Shown: positions 12,094 through 25,969, counted from the stretch's first letter. The stretch is DNA of 64,000 bases from Vicinamibacterales bacterium (GCA_030680175.1 JAUXWO010000136.1:1-64000), one strand, 5' to 3'. A program made the numbers and translations. The notes: a model not told the origin generated them from the sequence alone.

Positions 12094-13860
12094 ATGTCTG
12101 AACAGCTCGGCTCCCTCTCCCGGACCCACACCTGCGGCGCGCTCCGCGCCTCCGACGTGGGCGCCGACGTGGTCCTTCTCGGCTGGGCGCACAAGGTGCG
12201 CGACCTCGGGGCGTTGATCTTCCTCGATGTGCGCGACCGCGCCGGCCTCACGCAGGTCGTCGTGCGTGACGACGAGGCGCTGCTGGAGCAGGCCAAGCGC
12301 GTACGCGGCGAGTTCGTCGTCGCCGTGCTCGGCACGGTGCAGCTCCGTTCGCCGGACACGGTGAATGCGAAGCTCGCCACCGGCGAGATCGAGGTGCACG
12401 CGCGCGAGGTCCGGGTGCTCAACGAGGCGAAGACGCCGCCGTTCCCGATCAACGAGGAGACGGCCGTTTCTGAGGAAGTGCGCCTCAAGTATCGCTACCT
12501 CGACCTGCGGCGCCCCCGGCTGCAGAATGCCATCGGCCTGCGCCACCGCATCACCATGGCGTTGCGGCGCTACTTCGACGATGAAGGCTTCTGGGAAGTC
12601 GAGACGCCGATCCTGACCAAGTCCACGCCCGAGGGCGCGCGCGACTTCCTCGTGCCGAGCCGTGTGCATCCCGGCGAGTTCTACGCGCTGCCGCAGTCGC
12701 CGCAGATCTTCAAGCAGATCCTGATGATTTCGGGCGTCGATCGCTACGTCCAGATCGCGCGATGTTTCCGCGACGAAGACCTGCGCGCCGACCGGCAGCT
12801 CGAGTTCACGCAGGTGGACCTCGAGATGGCGTTCGCCACGCCGGATCTGGTCTACACCATCGTCGAGGGCGCGCTGGCCGCGGCGTTCCGCGAGATCGGT
12901 GTCGAGATTCCGCGTCCGTTCCGCCGCATGCCGTACGCCGAGGCGATGGCCAGGTACGGCACCGACAAGCCGGACCTGCGATTCGGACTCGAGATCCAGG
13001 ACGTCGGGCCGCTCTTCGCCGCCTCGCCCTTCGGGATCTTCCGCGAGGCCGTCGAACACGGCGGCACGGTGCGCGGCTTCGTCATCCCCGGCGCCGCGGG
13101 CTTCTCGCGCAAGCAGGTGGACGACCTCGTCGAGCAGGCCAGGCAGGCGGGCGCCGCGGGCCTGGTCTGGGCGCGGCACACCGCCGAGGGCGTGCAGGCC
13201 TCGGCCAAGGCCATCGGGGAGGACGGCATCCGCCAGGTGCTCGAGGCGACCGGCACCGGGCAGACGGATCTCCTGGTCCTCGCCTCCGGCGCGGCCGAGG
13301 CCACCTCCAAGGTGCTCGGCCAGCTCCGGCTCGCCGTGGCGAAGAAGCAGAACCTCGTGCCCGAGGGCGCGTGGGAGCTGCTCTGGGTCACGGACTTCCC
13401 GCTGTTCGACTGGAACGCGGACGAACGGCGCTGGGACTCGGTGAATCACCCGTTCACGGCGCCGAGGGAAGAAGACATCCCGTTTCTCGAGTCCGATCCC
13501 GGGCGTGTCCTGGCCAGGGCCTACGACGTGATCCTGAACGGCTGGGAGCTCGGTGGCGGCAGCATCCGTATTCACGACCGCGAGACGCAGGCCACCGTGT
13601 TCCGCCTGCTGGGGCTGAGCGACGAGGAGGCGAAGCACCGCTTCGGGTTCTTCCTCGAGGCGCTCGAGTACGGCACGCCGCCGCACGGGGGGCTCGCGCT
13701 GGGGCTCGACCGCATGTGCGCGCTGCTGGCCGGGGAGACCTCGATCCGCGAGGTCATGGCGTTCCCGAAGACAACGCAGGCGGTGGACCTGATGTGCGAC
13801 GCGCCGTCCACGGTCGACCCGCGGCAGCTGCGCGAACTTCGCCTCCGGCCGCAGGCTTGA
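12094..13860 (+). CDS. aspS: Aspartyl-tRNA synthetase (bacterial type)
   Basis: GWAHKVRDLGALIFLDVRDRAGLTQVV, FRDEDLRADRQLEFTQVDLEM, GLALGLDRMCALLAG. Confidence 0.97.
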   Translation: MSEQLGSLSRTHTCGALRASDVGADVVLLGWAHKVRDLGALIFLDVRDRAGLTQVVVRDDEALLEQAKRVRGEFVVAVLGTVQLRSPDTVNAKLATGEIEVHAREVRVLNEAKTPPFPINEETAVSEEVRLKYRYLDLRRPRLQNAIGLRHRITMALRRYFDDEGFWEVETPILTKSTPEGARDFLVPSRVHPGEFYALPQSPQIFKQILMISGVDRYVQIARCFRDEDLRADRQLEFTQVDLEMAFATPDLVYTIVEGALAAAFREIGVEIPRPFRRMPYAEAMARYGTDKPDLRFGLEIQDVGPLFAASPFGIFREAVEHGGTVRGFVIPGAAGFSRKQVDDLVEQARQAGAAGLVWARHTAEGVQASAKAIGEDGIRQVLEATGTGQTDLLVLASGAAEATSKVLGQLRLAVAKKQNLVPEGAWELLWVTDFPLFDWNADERRWDSVNHPFTAPREEDIPFLESDPGRVLARAYDVILNGWELGGGSIRIHDRETQATVFRLLGLSDEEAKHRFGFFLEALEYGTPPHGGLALGLDRMCALLAGETSIREVMAFPKTTQAVDLMCDAPSTVDPRQLRELRLRPQA

Positions 13861-13940
13861 CGCGTCCCGGCGGGGCTGCTACGATCCGCACGGATTTAAA
13901 TATCTGATGAGCAAGGAGATACGCGACACTCGCGGCATCG

Positions 13941-14909
13941 ATGCGTAAGATTGCCCTCCCCGAGGCCGGCATCGAAACCCTGCTCGGCGCCTACGACGAG
14001 AACCTCCGCCACCTCGAGTCGCGGCTGAACGTCCAGCTCCGTACGCAGGGGCACGAGCTCATGGTCGAGGGCCAGCCCGCGGACGCGGCCAAGGTGGCGC
14101 GGCTGGTGGAGCAGATTGGCGCGCTGCTCGCCGAGGGGCACGCGATCTCCCCCGTGGACGTGAAGTCGGCCTCCGACCTGCTCGCGCAGGACGGCACCGT
14201 CGATCTGCGCGACTACTTCCTCAAGGGCGGCCAGCTCCGGCAGGCGGGCAAGCGCCGCATCATGGCGAAGTCGCCCAATCAGCGGCAGTACCTCGACGCC
14301 ATCGAGCACCACGACATCGTGTTCGGCATCGGCCCGGCGGGCACCGGCAAGACGTACCTCGCGATGGCGCAGGCGGTGTCGTACCTGCTCGCGAAGAAGG
14401 TGAGCCGGATCATCCTGGCGCGTCCCGCCGTCGAGGCGGGGGAGAAGCTGGGGTTCCTGCCCGGCGACATGCAGGAGAAGGTGAACCCCTACCTGCGGCC
14501 CCTCTACGACGCCCTCTACGACATGATGGAGGTCGACAAGGCGGAGCGGCTCCTCGAGCGCGGCACGATCGAGGTGGCTCCGATTGCCTTCATGCGCGGG
14601 CGGACGCTCAATGACGCCTTCGTGATCCTCGACGAAGCGCAGAACACGACGCCCGAGCAGATGAAGATGTTCCTCACGCGCCTCGGCTTCGGCTCGAAGG
14701 CCGTCGTGACCGGCGACATCACGCAGATCGACCTGCCCTCGGCGCGCACGTCGGGTCTCGTCGAGGCCATGCACGTCGTGGGCGCGGTCGATGGCGTGTC
14801 GTTCGTCTACTTCGACGAGCGCGATGTCGTGCGCCACAAACTCGTGCAGGCGATCGTGAAAGCGTACGAGGCGCACACCGCCTCGCTCGGCGATCGCCGG
14901 CCTGCCTGA
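13941..14909 (+). CDS. phoH: PhoH family ATPase
   Basis: [16 protein letters not shown] Walker [40 protein letters not shown]. Confidence 0.95.
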   Translation: MRKIALPEAGIETLLGAYDENLRHLESRLNVQLRTQGHELMVEGQPADAAKVARLVEQIGALLAEGHAISPVDVKSASDLLAQDGTVDLRDYFLKGGQLRQAGKRRIMAKSPNQRQYLDAIEHHDIVFGIGPAGTGKTYLAMAQAVSYLLAKKVSRIILARPAVEAGEKLGFLPGDMQEKVNPYLRPLYDALYDMMEVDKAERLLERGTIEVAPIAFMRGRTLNDAFVILDEAQNTTPEQMKMFLTRLGFGSKAVVTGDITQIDLPSARTSGLVEAMHVVGAVDGVSFVYFDERDVVRHKLVQAIVKAYEAHTASLGDRRPA

Positions 14910-14911
14910 TC

Positions 14912-15427
14912 ATGCCAGCTGGAGACCGACGCCCGCCCTCGCGATTGACCGTCACCGTGGCCGCCCCCGACGATGCGGCGGTGAAGGCGCCGGGCCTTGC
15001 GCGCTGGCTCGCCGGCGTCGCGCCCGCCCGCGCGCGGGGCGAGGTCGTCGTCGCCCTCGTCAGTGACGGGCGCATGCGCGCGCTCAACCGCACCTATCGT
15101 GGCGCCGACTACGCCACCGACGTCCTGTCCTTTCCGGCCGCCGGCGCCCCTGGCGCCGAGGCCGTGCTCGGGGACATCGTCATCGCCATGGGCGTGGCGG
15201 GCCGGCAGGCGGCGCAGGCCGGGCACCCGTTGCAGACGGAACTGCGGGTGCTGGCCCTGCACGGCCTCCTGCACCTGCTCGGGTACGATCACGAGCACGA
15301 TACCGGCCAGATGGCGCGGGTGGAGGCGCGGCTGCGCCGCAAGGGCGGCCTCCGCGAGGGGTTGATTCAACGCGGGCGGCAGGCGGCGGCGCCGCGCCGG
15401 GCGGCGCGTCCGCGGGGCACCCGATGA
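14912..15427 (+). CDS. ybeY: Endoribonuclease YbeY (rRNA maturation)
   Basis: YATDVLSFP and the zinc motif HGLLHLLGYDHEHD. Confidence 0.93.
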   Translation: MPAGDRRPPSRLTVTVAAPDDAAVKAPGLARWLAGVAPARARGEVVVALVSDGRMRALNRTYRGADYATDVLSFPAAGAPGAEAVLGDIVIAMGVAGRQAAQAGHPLQTELRVLALHGLLHLLGYDHEHDTGQMARVEARLRRKGGLREGLIQRGRQAAAPRRAARPRGTR

Positions 15428-16695
15428 CCCCGCTGGCGGTCTTCCTCCTGGCCTGTGCGGCGGTCTACGTCGGCGTCGTGGCCGCGGCCTTCAGCGCGCT
15501 GATGCGGCTGTCGCTGCGCCTCACGGCGGAGCGCAGCGGCCGCGATGACCGCCTCGGATGGTATCTCGAGGAGCCGCTCCGGTTGTTCATCCCCGTCCGG
15601 GTGCTGCTGGCCATGCTGCCGGTCCTGGCGGCGGCGCTGCTCTCGCGCGCGACCGGCGTGGAGACCGCGCGCGGACTGGGGCTGCTCATCGCCTCCGCGC
15701 TCGTCTTCGTCGTCGTCTTCGAGCATGTGATTCCGCTGCTCATCATCCGGCGGAACCCCGAACGGGTCCTCGACGTGTTGCTGCCGTCCTTCGACGTCGT
15801 GGCGCGCCTCCTGCAGCCGCTGACCGTGGCCCTGACGCGCATCGGAGGCGCGACGATGGCGGCGCCGGCCGAGGGCGCCGACGGCGAGGTCCCGGAGGCG
15901 GCGGGCGAGGGCAACGGCAGCGCGGAGGCGGAACCGGGCCAGCCCGGTGAGGAGCGGCGCGCGCAGGAACTGCAGGACCGCGAGCTGCTGCGATCGATTG
16001 TCGACTTCCGCGAGACGCTGGTCCGGGAAGTCATGACGCCGCGGCCCGATATCGTCGCGATTCGGGGCGAGTCGACGCTCGGAGAACTCCGCGGGCTCTT
16101 CCAGGAGCAGGAGTACTCGCGAATCCCGGTCTTCAAGGACACGCTCGACAACATCCTCGGCTTCATCTTCGTGAAGGACCTGATCAACCTCGAGGCGCCC
16201 GATCCCGCCCAGCCCATCACCGGGCTGATGCGGGCGGCGTACTTCGTCCCCGAGACCAAGCGCGTGCCGGAGCTGCTGCGCGAGTTCCAGCGCGCGCGCG
16301 TCCAGAGCGCGATCGTCGTGGACGAGTACGGCGGCACTGCCGGGCTCGTCACCATCGAGGACCTCCTCGAGGAGATCGTCGGCGAGATCCGCGACGAGTA
16401 CGACGTCGAGGCCGAGCCGGTGGTGGACGAAGGCCAGGGCGTGTGGGTGTTCAGCGGCAAGGCCGATGTGGATGAACTCGGCGAGCGGCTCGGCGTCGAG
16501 GTCGAACGCGAAGGGTTCGAGACCGTCGGCGGCTACCTGCTCTCGCATCTCGGACGGGTGCCGGCGGTGGGGGAGACCTTCGAGGTGGACGCGCTGTCGG
16601 TCGAGGTCCTCGAGGCCGAGCGGCGGCGCGTCAACAAGGTGCGGATCCGCCGTCGCGACGCCCTCCCGGAAAGCGTGGGCGAGCCCGCGCGATGA
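15424..16695 (+). CDS. CNNM/CorC-type membrane protein with CBS pair and CorC_HlyC domain
   Basis: N-terminal TM block; VREVMTPRPDIVAIRGESTLGEL (CBS), DEYGGTAGLVTIEDLLEEIVGEIRDEYD, C-terminal transporter-associated domain. Confidence 0.9.
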   Translation: MTPLAVFLLACAAVYVGVVAAAFSALMRLSLRLTAERSGRDDRLGWYLEEPLRLFIPVRVLLAMLPVLAAALLSRATGVETARGLGLLIASALVFVVVFEHVIPLLIIRRNPERVLDVLLPSFDVVARLLQPLTVALTRIGGATMAAPAEGADGEVPEAAGEGNGSAEAEPGQPGEERRAQELQDRELLRSIVDFRETLVREVMTPRPDIVAIRGESTLGELRGLFQEQEYSRIPVFKDTLDNILGFIFVKDLINLEAPDPAQPITGLMRAAYFVPETKRVPELLREFQRARVQSAIVVDEYGGTAGLVTIEDLLEEIVGEIRDEYDVEAEPVVDEGQGVWVFSGKADVDELGERLGVEVEREGFETVGGYLLSHLGRVPAVGETFEVDALSVEVLEAERRRVNKVRIRRRDALPESVGEPAR

Positions 16696-17621
16696 AGAGC
16701 GGCTTCGTCTCCCTGATCGGCCGGCCAAACGCCGGCAAGTCGACCCTGCTCAATCGCCTGGTCGGCACCAAGCTCGCCATCGTCTCCGACAAGCCGCAGA
16801 CGACGCGCACGCGCATCCAGGGCGTGCGGACCTACCCCGAGGGGCAGGTGGTCTTCCTCGACACGCCCGGCGTCCATCGCCCCCTGCACCGTCTGAACGT
16901 GCGCATGGTGGATGCGGCGCTCGAGACGTTGCGGGAGGTCGATGTCGTCGGCGTCGTGGTGGATGCCAGTGAGCCGGCGGGCGGGGGCGACCGCTACCTG
17001 ATGGACCTGGTGAAGCGCATCACGCAGCCGCGCGTGTTGATTCTCAACAAGGTCGACCGGGCGGAGAAGTCGTCGCTCCTCCCTCGGATCGAGGCCTACG
17101 ACCGCGACGTCGGATTCGCGGCCATCGTGCCGGTGTCGGCGTTGACGGGGGAGAACATCGAGCGGCTCGAGCAGGTGCTCCTGTCCTTCCTGCCGGAGGG
17201 CGAGGCCCTCTACCCGGACGACTACCTGACGGACCAGCCGGAGCGGTTCTTTGTCGCCGAGATCGTCCGTGAGCAGGTGCTGCAGCACACGCACGCCGAA
17301 CTGCCGTTCTCCACGGCCGTGGTCGTCGACAAGTTCGAGGAGGCCAACGAGGCGGGGCTGATGAAGTTCTACTGCAGCATCCTCGTCGAGCGCGCCTCGC
17401 AGAAGCCCATTCTGCTGGGACGCGGCGGGGCGATGATCAAGGCCATCGGCACCGGCGCCCGCAAGGAACTCGAGCGCTTCTTCGACGCCCGGGTCTACCT
17501 GGACCTGCACGTGCGCGTCCGGTCGGACTGGCGCGAGGACGAGCGGGCGCTCGACGAGATCGGCCTGCCGCAGGCGCGACGCCGCCCCAGGGGGAAGAAC
17601 ACCCCGCGCCAGCGCCCCTAG
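16692..17621 (+). CDS. era: GTPase Era
   Basis: GFVSLIGRPNAGKSTLLNRLVGTKLAIVSDKPQTTR, DTPGVH, NKVD, KH domain RASQKPILLGRGGAMIKAIGTGARKELE. Confidence 0.97.
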   Translation: MKSGFVSLIGRPNAGKSTLLNRLVGTKLAIVSDKPQTTRTRIQGVRTYPEGQVVFLDTPGVHRPLHRLNVRMVDAALETLREVDVVGVVVDASEPAGGGDRYLMDLVKRITQPRVLILNKVDRAEKSSLLPRIEAYDRDVGFAAIVPVSALTGENIERLEQVLLSFLPEGEALYPDDYLTDQPERFFVAEIVREQVLQHTHAELPFSTAVVVDKFEEANEAGLMKFYCSILVERASQKPILLGRGGAMIKAIGTGARKELERFFDARVYLDLHVRVRSDWREDERALDEIGLPQARRRPRGKNTPRQRP

Positions 17622-17737
17622 TTCAGTCGATACACTCCACTCGTCGCCCGCCGCGCGTGCCTGGCGGGCCTCCCGGACCCGCCGGGGGTGTGGTACATTT
17701 GCGAGGTTGTGCTCGGCTGAAACCTCGAGAGAGTCAC

Positions 17738-19105
17738 ATGGCGCCGCCGCGGAGAATTGATGTCGTCCTCGATTCAGTCAAGCGGCTGCAGCGCATCGGT
17801 GCGTCCGCCAACCTCCTGAATCTGCTGCAGAAGCAGCACCCGGCCGACCTGGCGCAGATCTTCGGTGATCTGCCGGATGCCGGACGCCAGTCCGTCGTGT
17901 CCCTGCTCGTCGAGCGCAACCCGCGCCTGGCGATGGAGGCCATCAGCGAGATGAGCCCCGAGCAGGGCGCCGCCTTGCTGGCCGGGCGCCCGGCCGAGGA
18001 GATCGCCAAGCTCATCCAGGAACTGCCGTCCGACGACGCGGCGGCCCTGATCGACTACCTGCCGGAGGAGTTGTCGCAACCCGTCCTCGAGATGATGCGG
18101 CGCCGCGAGTCGGGCCAGGTCGAGAGCCTGCTCGAGTACGGCGAGCAGACGGCCGGCCGCATCATGAACCCCAACGTCTTCGCCCTCGGCGAGGACCTGA
18201 CGGTGGGGGAGGCGATCCTGGCGCTGCAAGGGTCGCGCGACGTGGAGATGGTCTTCTATCTCTACGTCGTGGACGCGCGCCGGCACCTCGTCGGGGTGAC
18301 GTCGCTGCGGCGCCTGCTGCTCGTCTCGCCGGAGACGCCGCTCAAGCGGATCATGACGCCGGAGCTCATCAGCGTCCGCGTCGAGACCGACCAGGAAGAG
18401 GTCGCGCGCCTCGTCGCCTCGTACAACCTGCTGGCGATCCCCGTGGTCGACGAGGAGAACAAGCTCGCGGGCGTCATCACGGTGGACGACGTCATCGACG
18501 TCATCAAGGACGAGGCGACCGAGGATCTCTACCGCCTGGCGGGCGTGTCGGGGGACGACCGGCCCTCGACGCCCGCGGGTGAGTCGCTCCGCAAGCGCCT
18601 CCCCTGGCTCGGCGTGAACCTGGTGACGGCGTTCGTGGCGGCGACGGTCGTCGCGATCTTCGAGGGCACCATCGAACGTGTGACGGCGCTCGCGATCTTC
18701 ATGCCGATCGTGGCCGGCATGGGCGGCAATGCCGGGACGCAGACCCTGACGGTGATCGTCAGGGGGATCGCCCTGGGCGAAGTGTCATGGGCCAACGCCC
18801 GCAAGGCGCTCGTCAAGGAGGCCCTGGTCGGGCTCGGCAACGGCGTCACCCTGGGGGTGCTGGCGGCGCTGGTGGCCTGGGGGATGAAGGGCGACCCCAT
18901 CCTGGGGGTGCTGCTCGGCATGGCCATGGTCATCAACATGTCGGTGGCCGCCACGGCGGGCACCTTGGTCCCCCTGGGGCTCAAGGCGCTCAAGATCGAT
19001 CCGGCCCTGGCCTCGTCGGTCTTCATCACGACGCTCACCGACATCGCCGGCTTTGCGTCGTTCCTGGGGCTGGCGACCATCTTCCTGCGGTATCTGGCGC
19101 AGTGA
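17738..19105 (+). CDS. mgtE: Magnesium transporter MgtE
   Basis: MgtE N domain, CBS pair (RIMTPELISVRVETDQEEVARLVASYNLLAIPVVDEENKLAGVITVDDVIDV), TM domain GMGGNAGTQTLTVIVRG. Confidence 0.95.
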   Translation: MAPPRRIDVVLDSVKRLQRIGASANLLNLLQKQHPADLAQIFGDLPDAGRQSVVSLLVERNPRLAMEAISEMSPEQGAALLAGRPAEEIAKLIQELPSDDAAALIDYLPEELSQPVLEMMRRRESGQVESLLEYGEQTAGRIMNPNVFALGEDLTVGEAILALQGSRDVEMVFYLYVVDARRHLVGVTSLRRLLLVSPETPLKRIMTPELISVRVETDQEEVARLVASYNLLAIPVVDEENKLAGVITVDDVIDVIKDEATEDLYRLAGVSGDDRPSTPAGESLRKRLPWLGVNLVTAFVAATVVAIFEGTIERVTALAIFMPIVAGMGGNAGTQTLTVIVRGIALGEVSWANARKALVKEALVGLGNGVTLGVLAALVAWGMKGDPILGVLLGMAMVINMSVAATAGTLVPLGLKALKIDPALASSVFITTLTDIAGFASFLGLATIFLRYLAQ

Positions 19106-19151
19106 GCGGCCGCCTGCGCATCCGCGAAGGAACGGGCTAGAATAGGCCGCA

Positions 19152-19811
19152 GTGCCGCTGTACACGGCTGACGCGCTCGTCCTGCGGACGTACAAGCTCG
19201 GCGAGGCCGATCGGATCGTCGTGTTCCTGACCCGGGATCGCGGGAAGAAGCGGGGGGTGGCGCCGCACGCGGGCAAGTCGCGGAAGCGGTTTGGCGGGGC
19301 GCTCGAGCCGCTGAGCGAAGTGCGGGTGGCGTACTTCGAGAAGGAACGCCGGGAGCTGGTCAGCTTGAACTACGCCGAGCTGGTCCGGTCGCCCTTCGGG
19401 GCCGTGTCGGGGGAGGCGCTCGGCTACAGCGCCTACTTCGCCGAGCTGATCGACGAGTGGGCGGCCGAGGCCGACGCGGATGATCGCCTGTTCCGCCTGG
19501 GCACGTCGGTGCTCGAGGCGCTCGTCGCCGGCGCGCCGGTGGAGCCGCTGGCCCGGTACTTCGAGTGCTGGCTGCTGCGGCTGCAGGGGGTCTACCCGCT
19601 GGACCTGCGCTTGTCGGCGGAGGCCGAGGCGTTCGTCGAGGGGACGCGGCGGGTGACGCCGGCGGACGTCGGGGGGCTGGGGCCGTCGCCGCTGGTGTTG
19701 CGCGAATTGGAAGGGAAGCATCGCACTGTGATTCAGTCGCACCTGGACAAGGAACTGCGATCGGCGCGCGTCCTCCGGGACATGCGCCGTCTGGCCCCTG
19801 CGTCCCCCTAG
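19152..19811 (+). CDS. recO: DNA repair protein RecO
   Basis: LYTADALVLRTYKLGEADRIVVFLTRDRGKKRGVAPHAGKSRKRFGGALEPL; GTG start. Confidence 0.92.
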   Translation: MPLYTADALVLRTYKLGEADRIVVFLTRDRGKKRGVAPHAGKSRKRFGGALEPLSEVRVAYFEKERRELVSLNYAELVRSPFGAVSGEALGYSAYFAELIDEWAAEADADDRLFRLGTSVLEALVAGAPVEPLARYFECWLLRLQGVYPLDLRLSAEAEAFVEGTRRVTPADVGGLGPSPLVLRELEGKHRTVIQSHLDKELRSARVLRDMRRLAPASP

Positions 19812-19849
19812 CGCCGGCCCCGGCATCGTCGACGAGCCGCCTCCGTTCC

Positions 19850-19877
19850 CATCATCAATCTGCCATCGTCAATCTGA
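19850..19877 (+). repeat. Tandem 14-bp imperfect duplication CATCRTCAATCTGM
   Basis: CATCATCAATCTGC / CATCGTCAATCTGA immediately upstream of glyQ. Confidence 0.7.
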
Positions 19878-19886
19878 AACCGAATC

Positions 19887-20789
19887 GTGACCTTCCAAGA
19901 CCTCATCCTCAAGCTCTCGGCGTTCTGGGCGTCGCACGGCTGCCTGCTGCAGCAGCCGCTGGACCTCGAGGTGGGCGCGGGCACGTCGCACCCCGAGACG
20001 CTCTTCCGCGTCCTCGGCCCGGCGCCCTGGAACGTCGCCTACGTGCAGCCGTCGCGGCGTCCTGACGACGGACGGTTCGGCCAGAACCCCAACCGGCTGT
20101 TCAAGCACCATCAGTTCCAGGTCATCCTCAAGCCGTCCCCGGATGAGGTTCAGCAGATGTACCTCGCGAGCCTGGAGGCGTGCGGCATCAACCCGCACCT
20201 CCACGACATCCGCTTCGAGGAGGACAACTGGGAGTCCCCGACGCTCGGGGCCTGGGGGATCGGCTGGCAGGTGATGCTTGACGGCATGGAGATCACGCAG
20301 TTCACCTACTTCCAGCAGGTGGGCGGGATGGACCTGGCGCCGGTGTCGGCGGAGCTCACCTACGGCCTCGAGCGCATCGCGATGTTCCTGCAGAAGGTCG
20401 ACAACGTGTTCGATCTGGAGTGGGCCCCCGGCGTGTCCTACCGTGAGGTGCGCATGCGCGAGGAGGTGGAGCAGTCGCAGTACGCCTTCGGCCAGGTCGC
20501 GGGGATGAGCGCCGAGGACTTCGCCGCGCGCCACCGCGAGCTGTTCGATCAGTACTTCGCCCTGGGCCAGCAACTGCTGGACGCGAAGCTCCTGCTGCCG
20601 GCGCTCGAGTACTGTCTCAAGTGCTCGCACGCCTTCAATATCCTGGATGCCAGCGGCAGCGTCGGCGTCACCGAGCGCACGGCGTTCATCCTCCGCGTGC
20701 GCCAGCTTTCCGTGGCCATCTGCCGTGCCTACGCCGACGATGTGACGTCGACGGCGGCTGCCGAGGCGGCCGGCGTGCAGGGGTCATAA
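19887..20789 (+). CDS. glyQ: Glycyl-tRNA synthetase alpha subunit
   Basis: [61 protein letters not shown] start. Confidence 0.97.
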   Translation: MTFQDLILKLSAFWASHGCLLQQPLDLEVGAGTSHPETLFRVLGPAPWNVAYVQPSRRPDDGRFGQNPNRLFKHHQFQVILKPSPDEVQQMYLASLEACGINPHLHDIRFEEDNWESPTLGAWGIGWQVMLDGMEITQFTYFQQVGGMDLAPVSAELTYGLERIAMFLQKVDNVFDLEWAPGVSYREVRMREEVEQSQYAFGQVAGMSAEDFAARHRELFDQYFALGQQLLDAKLLLPALEYCLKCSHAFNILDASGSVGVTERTAFILRVRQLSVAICRAYADDVTSTAAAEAAGVQGS

Positions 20790-23017
20790 GTGGATCGCGA
20801 ACTGTTCATCGAGATTGGGACCGAAGAGATTCCCGCGAGCTGGCTGCCGCCGCTGACGACGGCCATCGGCGTGCAGGTCGAGACCGCGCTTGCGGCGCAC
20901 CGTCTCGCACCCGACGCCGCCATCGAGACCTACAGCACGCCCCGGCGCCTGGTCGTGCGCGTCGAGAAGGTCGCCGACCGCCAGTCGGACCACGAAGAGG
21001 TCGTGACGGGTCCGCCCGTCTCCGCGGCGTTCCGGCCCGATGGCGCGCCCACGCCCGCGGCCACCGGCTTTGCGAAGAAGCACGGCGTGGAGGTCGAGGC
21101 GCTCGAGCGCCTCGAGACGCCGAAGGGCGTCTACCTGGCGCACCGGCTGCAGCACCGCGGGAAGGCCGCGGTGGATGTCCTCCCCGACGTGCTGCACGCG
21201 GTGCTCCGCGGCCTGTCGTTCCCGAAGCAGATGCGCTGGGACGCGATGCTCGAGGACGGCCGGGGCGAGCTGCCGTTCGGGCGCCCGATCCGCTGGGTGA
21301 TCTTCCTCTACGGCGGCCGGGTCGTGCCGTTCACGATCTTCCGGACGCCGCTGGCCCAGGGGCCGCTGGTACAGGAGGTCCGCTCGGCCGCCGTGACGTA
21401 CGGCCACCGGTTCTTCACCACGAGCGGACGCGCGGGCCGCGCCATCAAGGTCAAGGGCTTCGACGACTACCGCAAGCGCCTCGCCGAGAACTTCGTCGTG
21501 CTCGAGCGGCACGAGCGCCACGACCGGATCGTCCGCGAACTGGACGTCGAGGCGCGCCGCCGCGGCGGACGCGTGGCGCGGACCCTCGTCGGCAGCCAGT
21601 TGCTCGACGAGGTCCCGGACCTGGTCGAGTACCCCGCGGTCGTCTCGGGCGCCTTCGCCGAGGAGTTCCTCACGCTCCCCGACGAAGTGCTGACGACAAC
21701 GATGATTCACCATCAGCACTTCTTCCCGGTCGTCAACGATCAGGCGCAGTTGCTGCCCGTGTTCCTCGCCGTGCTCAACATGCAGCCCGAGAAGCCGGAG
21801 GTCGTGGCGCGGAACCTCGAGCGCGTGCTGACGGCGCGGCTGCGCGATGCGCGGTTCTTCTATGAAGCCGACCGGCGCGAGGGGCTCGAGGCCCGGCTGC
21901 CGCGGCTCGGCACCGTGCTGTTCCACAAGAAGCTCGGCAGCTATCAGGACAAGGCCGGGCGCGTGGCGGCCCTCGCACGGTGGATCGCCGCCGACGTCCT
22001 CGGCGAGTCCGCAGCGGTGGCGGCACACGCCGAGCGCGCCGGCCGGCTGTGCAAGGCGGACCTGGCGTCCGACATGGTGCGCGAACTCACCGAGCTCCAG
22101 GGCACGATGGGCGGCATCTACGCGCGCGAGGACGGGGAGCCCGAGGAGGTCTGGCGCGCCATCGCGCACCACTACCTGCCCCTCGGCGTCGAGGCGGACG
22201 CGCCGCCGGGTCCGGCCGACCTCGGTCCGGCCGCGTGCACGTGGGCGGCCGTGTCGATGGCGGACAAGCTCGACACCCTCGCCGGCATGTTCGCCGCGGG
22301 GGAGCGGCCGACGGGATCCCGCGATCCCTATGGGCTGCGCCGCGCGGCGCAGGGGCTCGTGCGGATCCTCGTGGACCTCCCCGAGCTCACCGGCCTGGAA
22401 CTGCGGCTGACGCTGGGGCCGCTGGTGGCGCGGGCGGCGGCGGCGTTCCCGTCCAGTGACGAGGCGTCGCTGGCGTCGTTGTGGGCGTTCCTCGGGGACC
22501 GGATTCAGCACACGCTCGAGCAGCGGGGCAACGACGTGCGCAACGTGCGCGCGGTGACGCATGGCCCGACCGCGGCCGTCAGCCCGCTCGTCGCGCGCCG
22601 CAAGCTGGACGTGCTGCCCGCGATGGCCGGGTCGGCGGAGTTCACGGCGCTCGCGGGCCTGTTCAAGCGCGTGCGCAACATCGCGAAGCACCTCGACGAC
22701 GCGGCGTTCGCCGCGGCCGAGGCCGCGGGGCCGGCGCTCGGGACGGTGCTGGTGGAGCCGGCCGAGCTGGCGCTGCTGGCGGAGCTCGACGCGCGCGGGC
22801 CCGTCATCGCACGCGCGGTGGCGGAGGGCGCGGGGTTTGCCGCGGCGTTCGCGGAGGCGGCACGCTTCGCCCCCGCGGTCGCGACGTTCTTCGATGACGT
22901 ACTGGTGATGGCGGACGAGCCCGCCGTGAAGACCGCGCGACTGCGGTTGATGCGCCGGCTCGAGGCCTTGATTCTATCGTTGGCGGATGTATCCGAGATC
23001 GTAGCCGAGGAGAAGTG

Positions 23018-23018
<1 letters not shown>
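20790..23018 (+). CDS. glyS: Glycyl-tRNA synthetase beta subunit
   Basis: ELFIEIGTEEIPASWLPP, RGPPVSAAF-type region, SYQDKAGRV, DPYGLRRAAQGLVRIL. Confidence 0.96.
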
Positions 23019-25897
<2,879 letters not shown>

Positions 25898-25905
25898 GTT
25901 CGGGG

Positions 25906-25937
25906 CGGGGGAGGACTGGACGGCCAGTCCTCCCCCG
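25906..25937 (+). terminator. Perfect 14-bp stem hairpin downstream of ppdK
   Basis: CGGGGGAGGACTGG-ACGG-CCAGTCCTCCCCCG; no U-tract follows. Confidence 0.7.
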
Positions 25938-25969
25938 ACACCGTCGGCGCGCGTGCCAGAGGCCGGCCC

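Noticed and set aside
11581-13686. 701-aa ORF antisense to hisS/aspS
   Set aside because: Antisense to two conserved synthetases; composition is typical of the shadow frame.
15893-15960. Gly/Ala/Glu-rich repetitive region in the CBS-domain protein
   Set aside because: Likely cytosolic linker between the TM and CBS domains.
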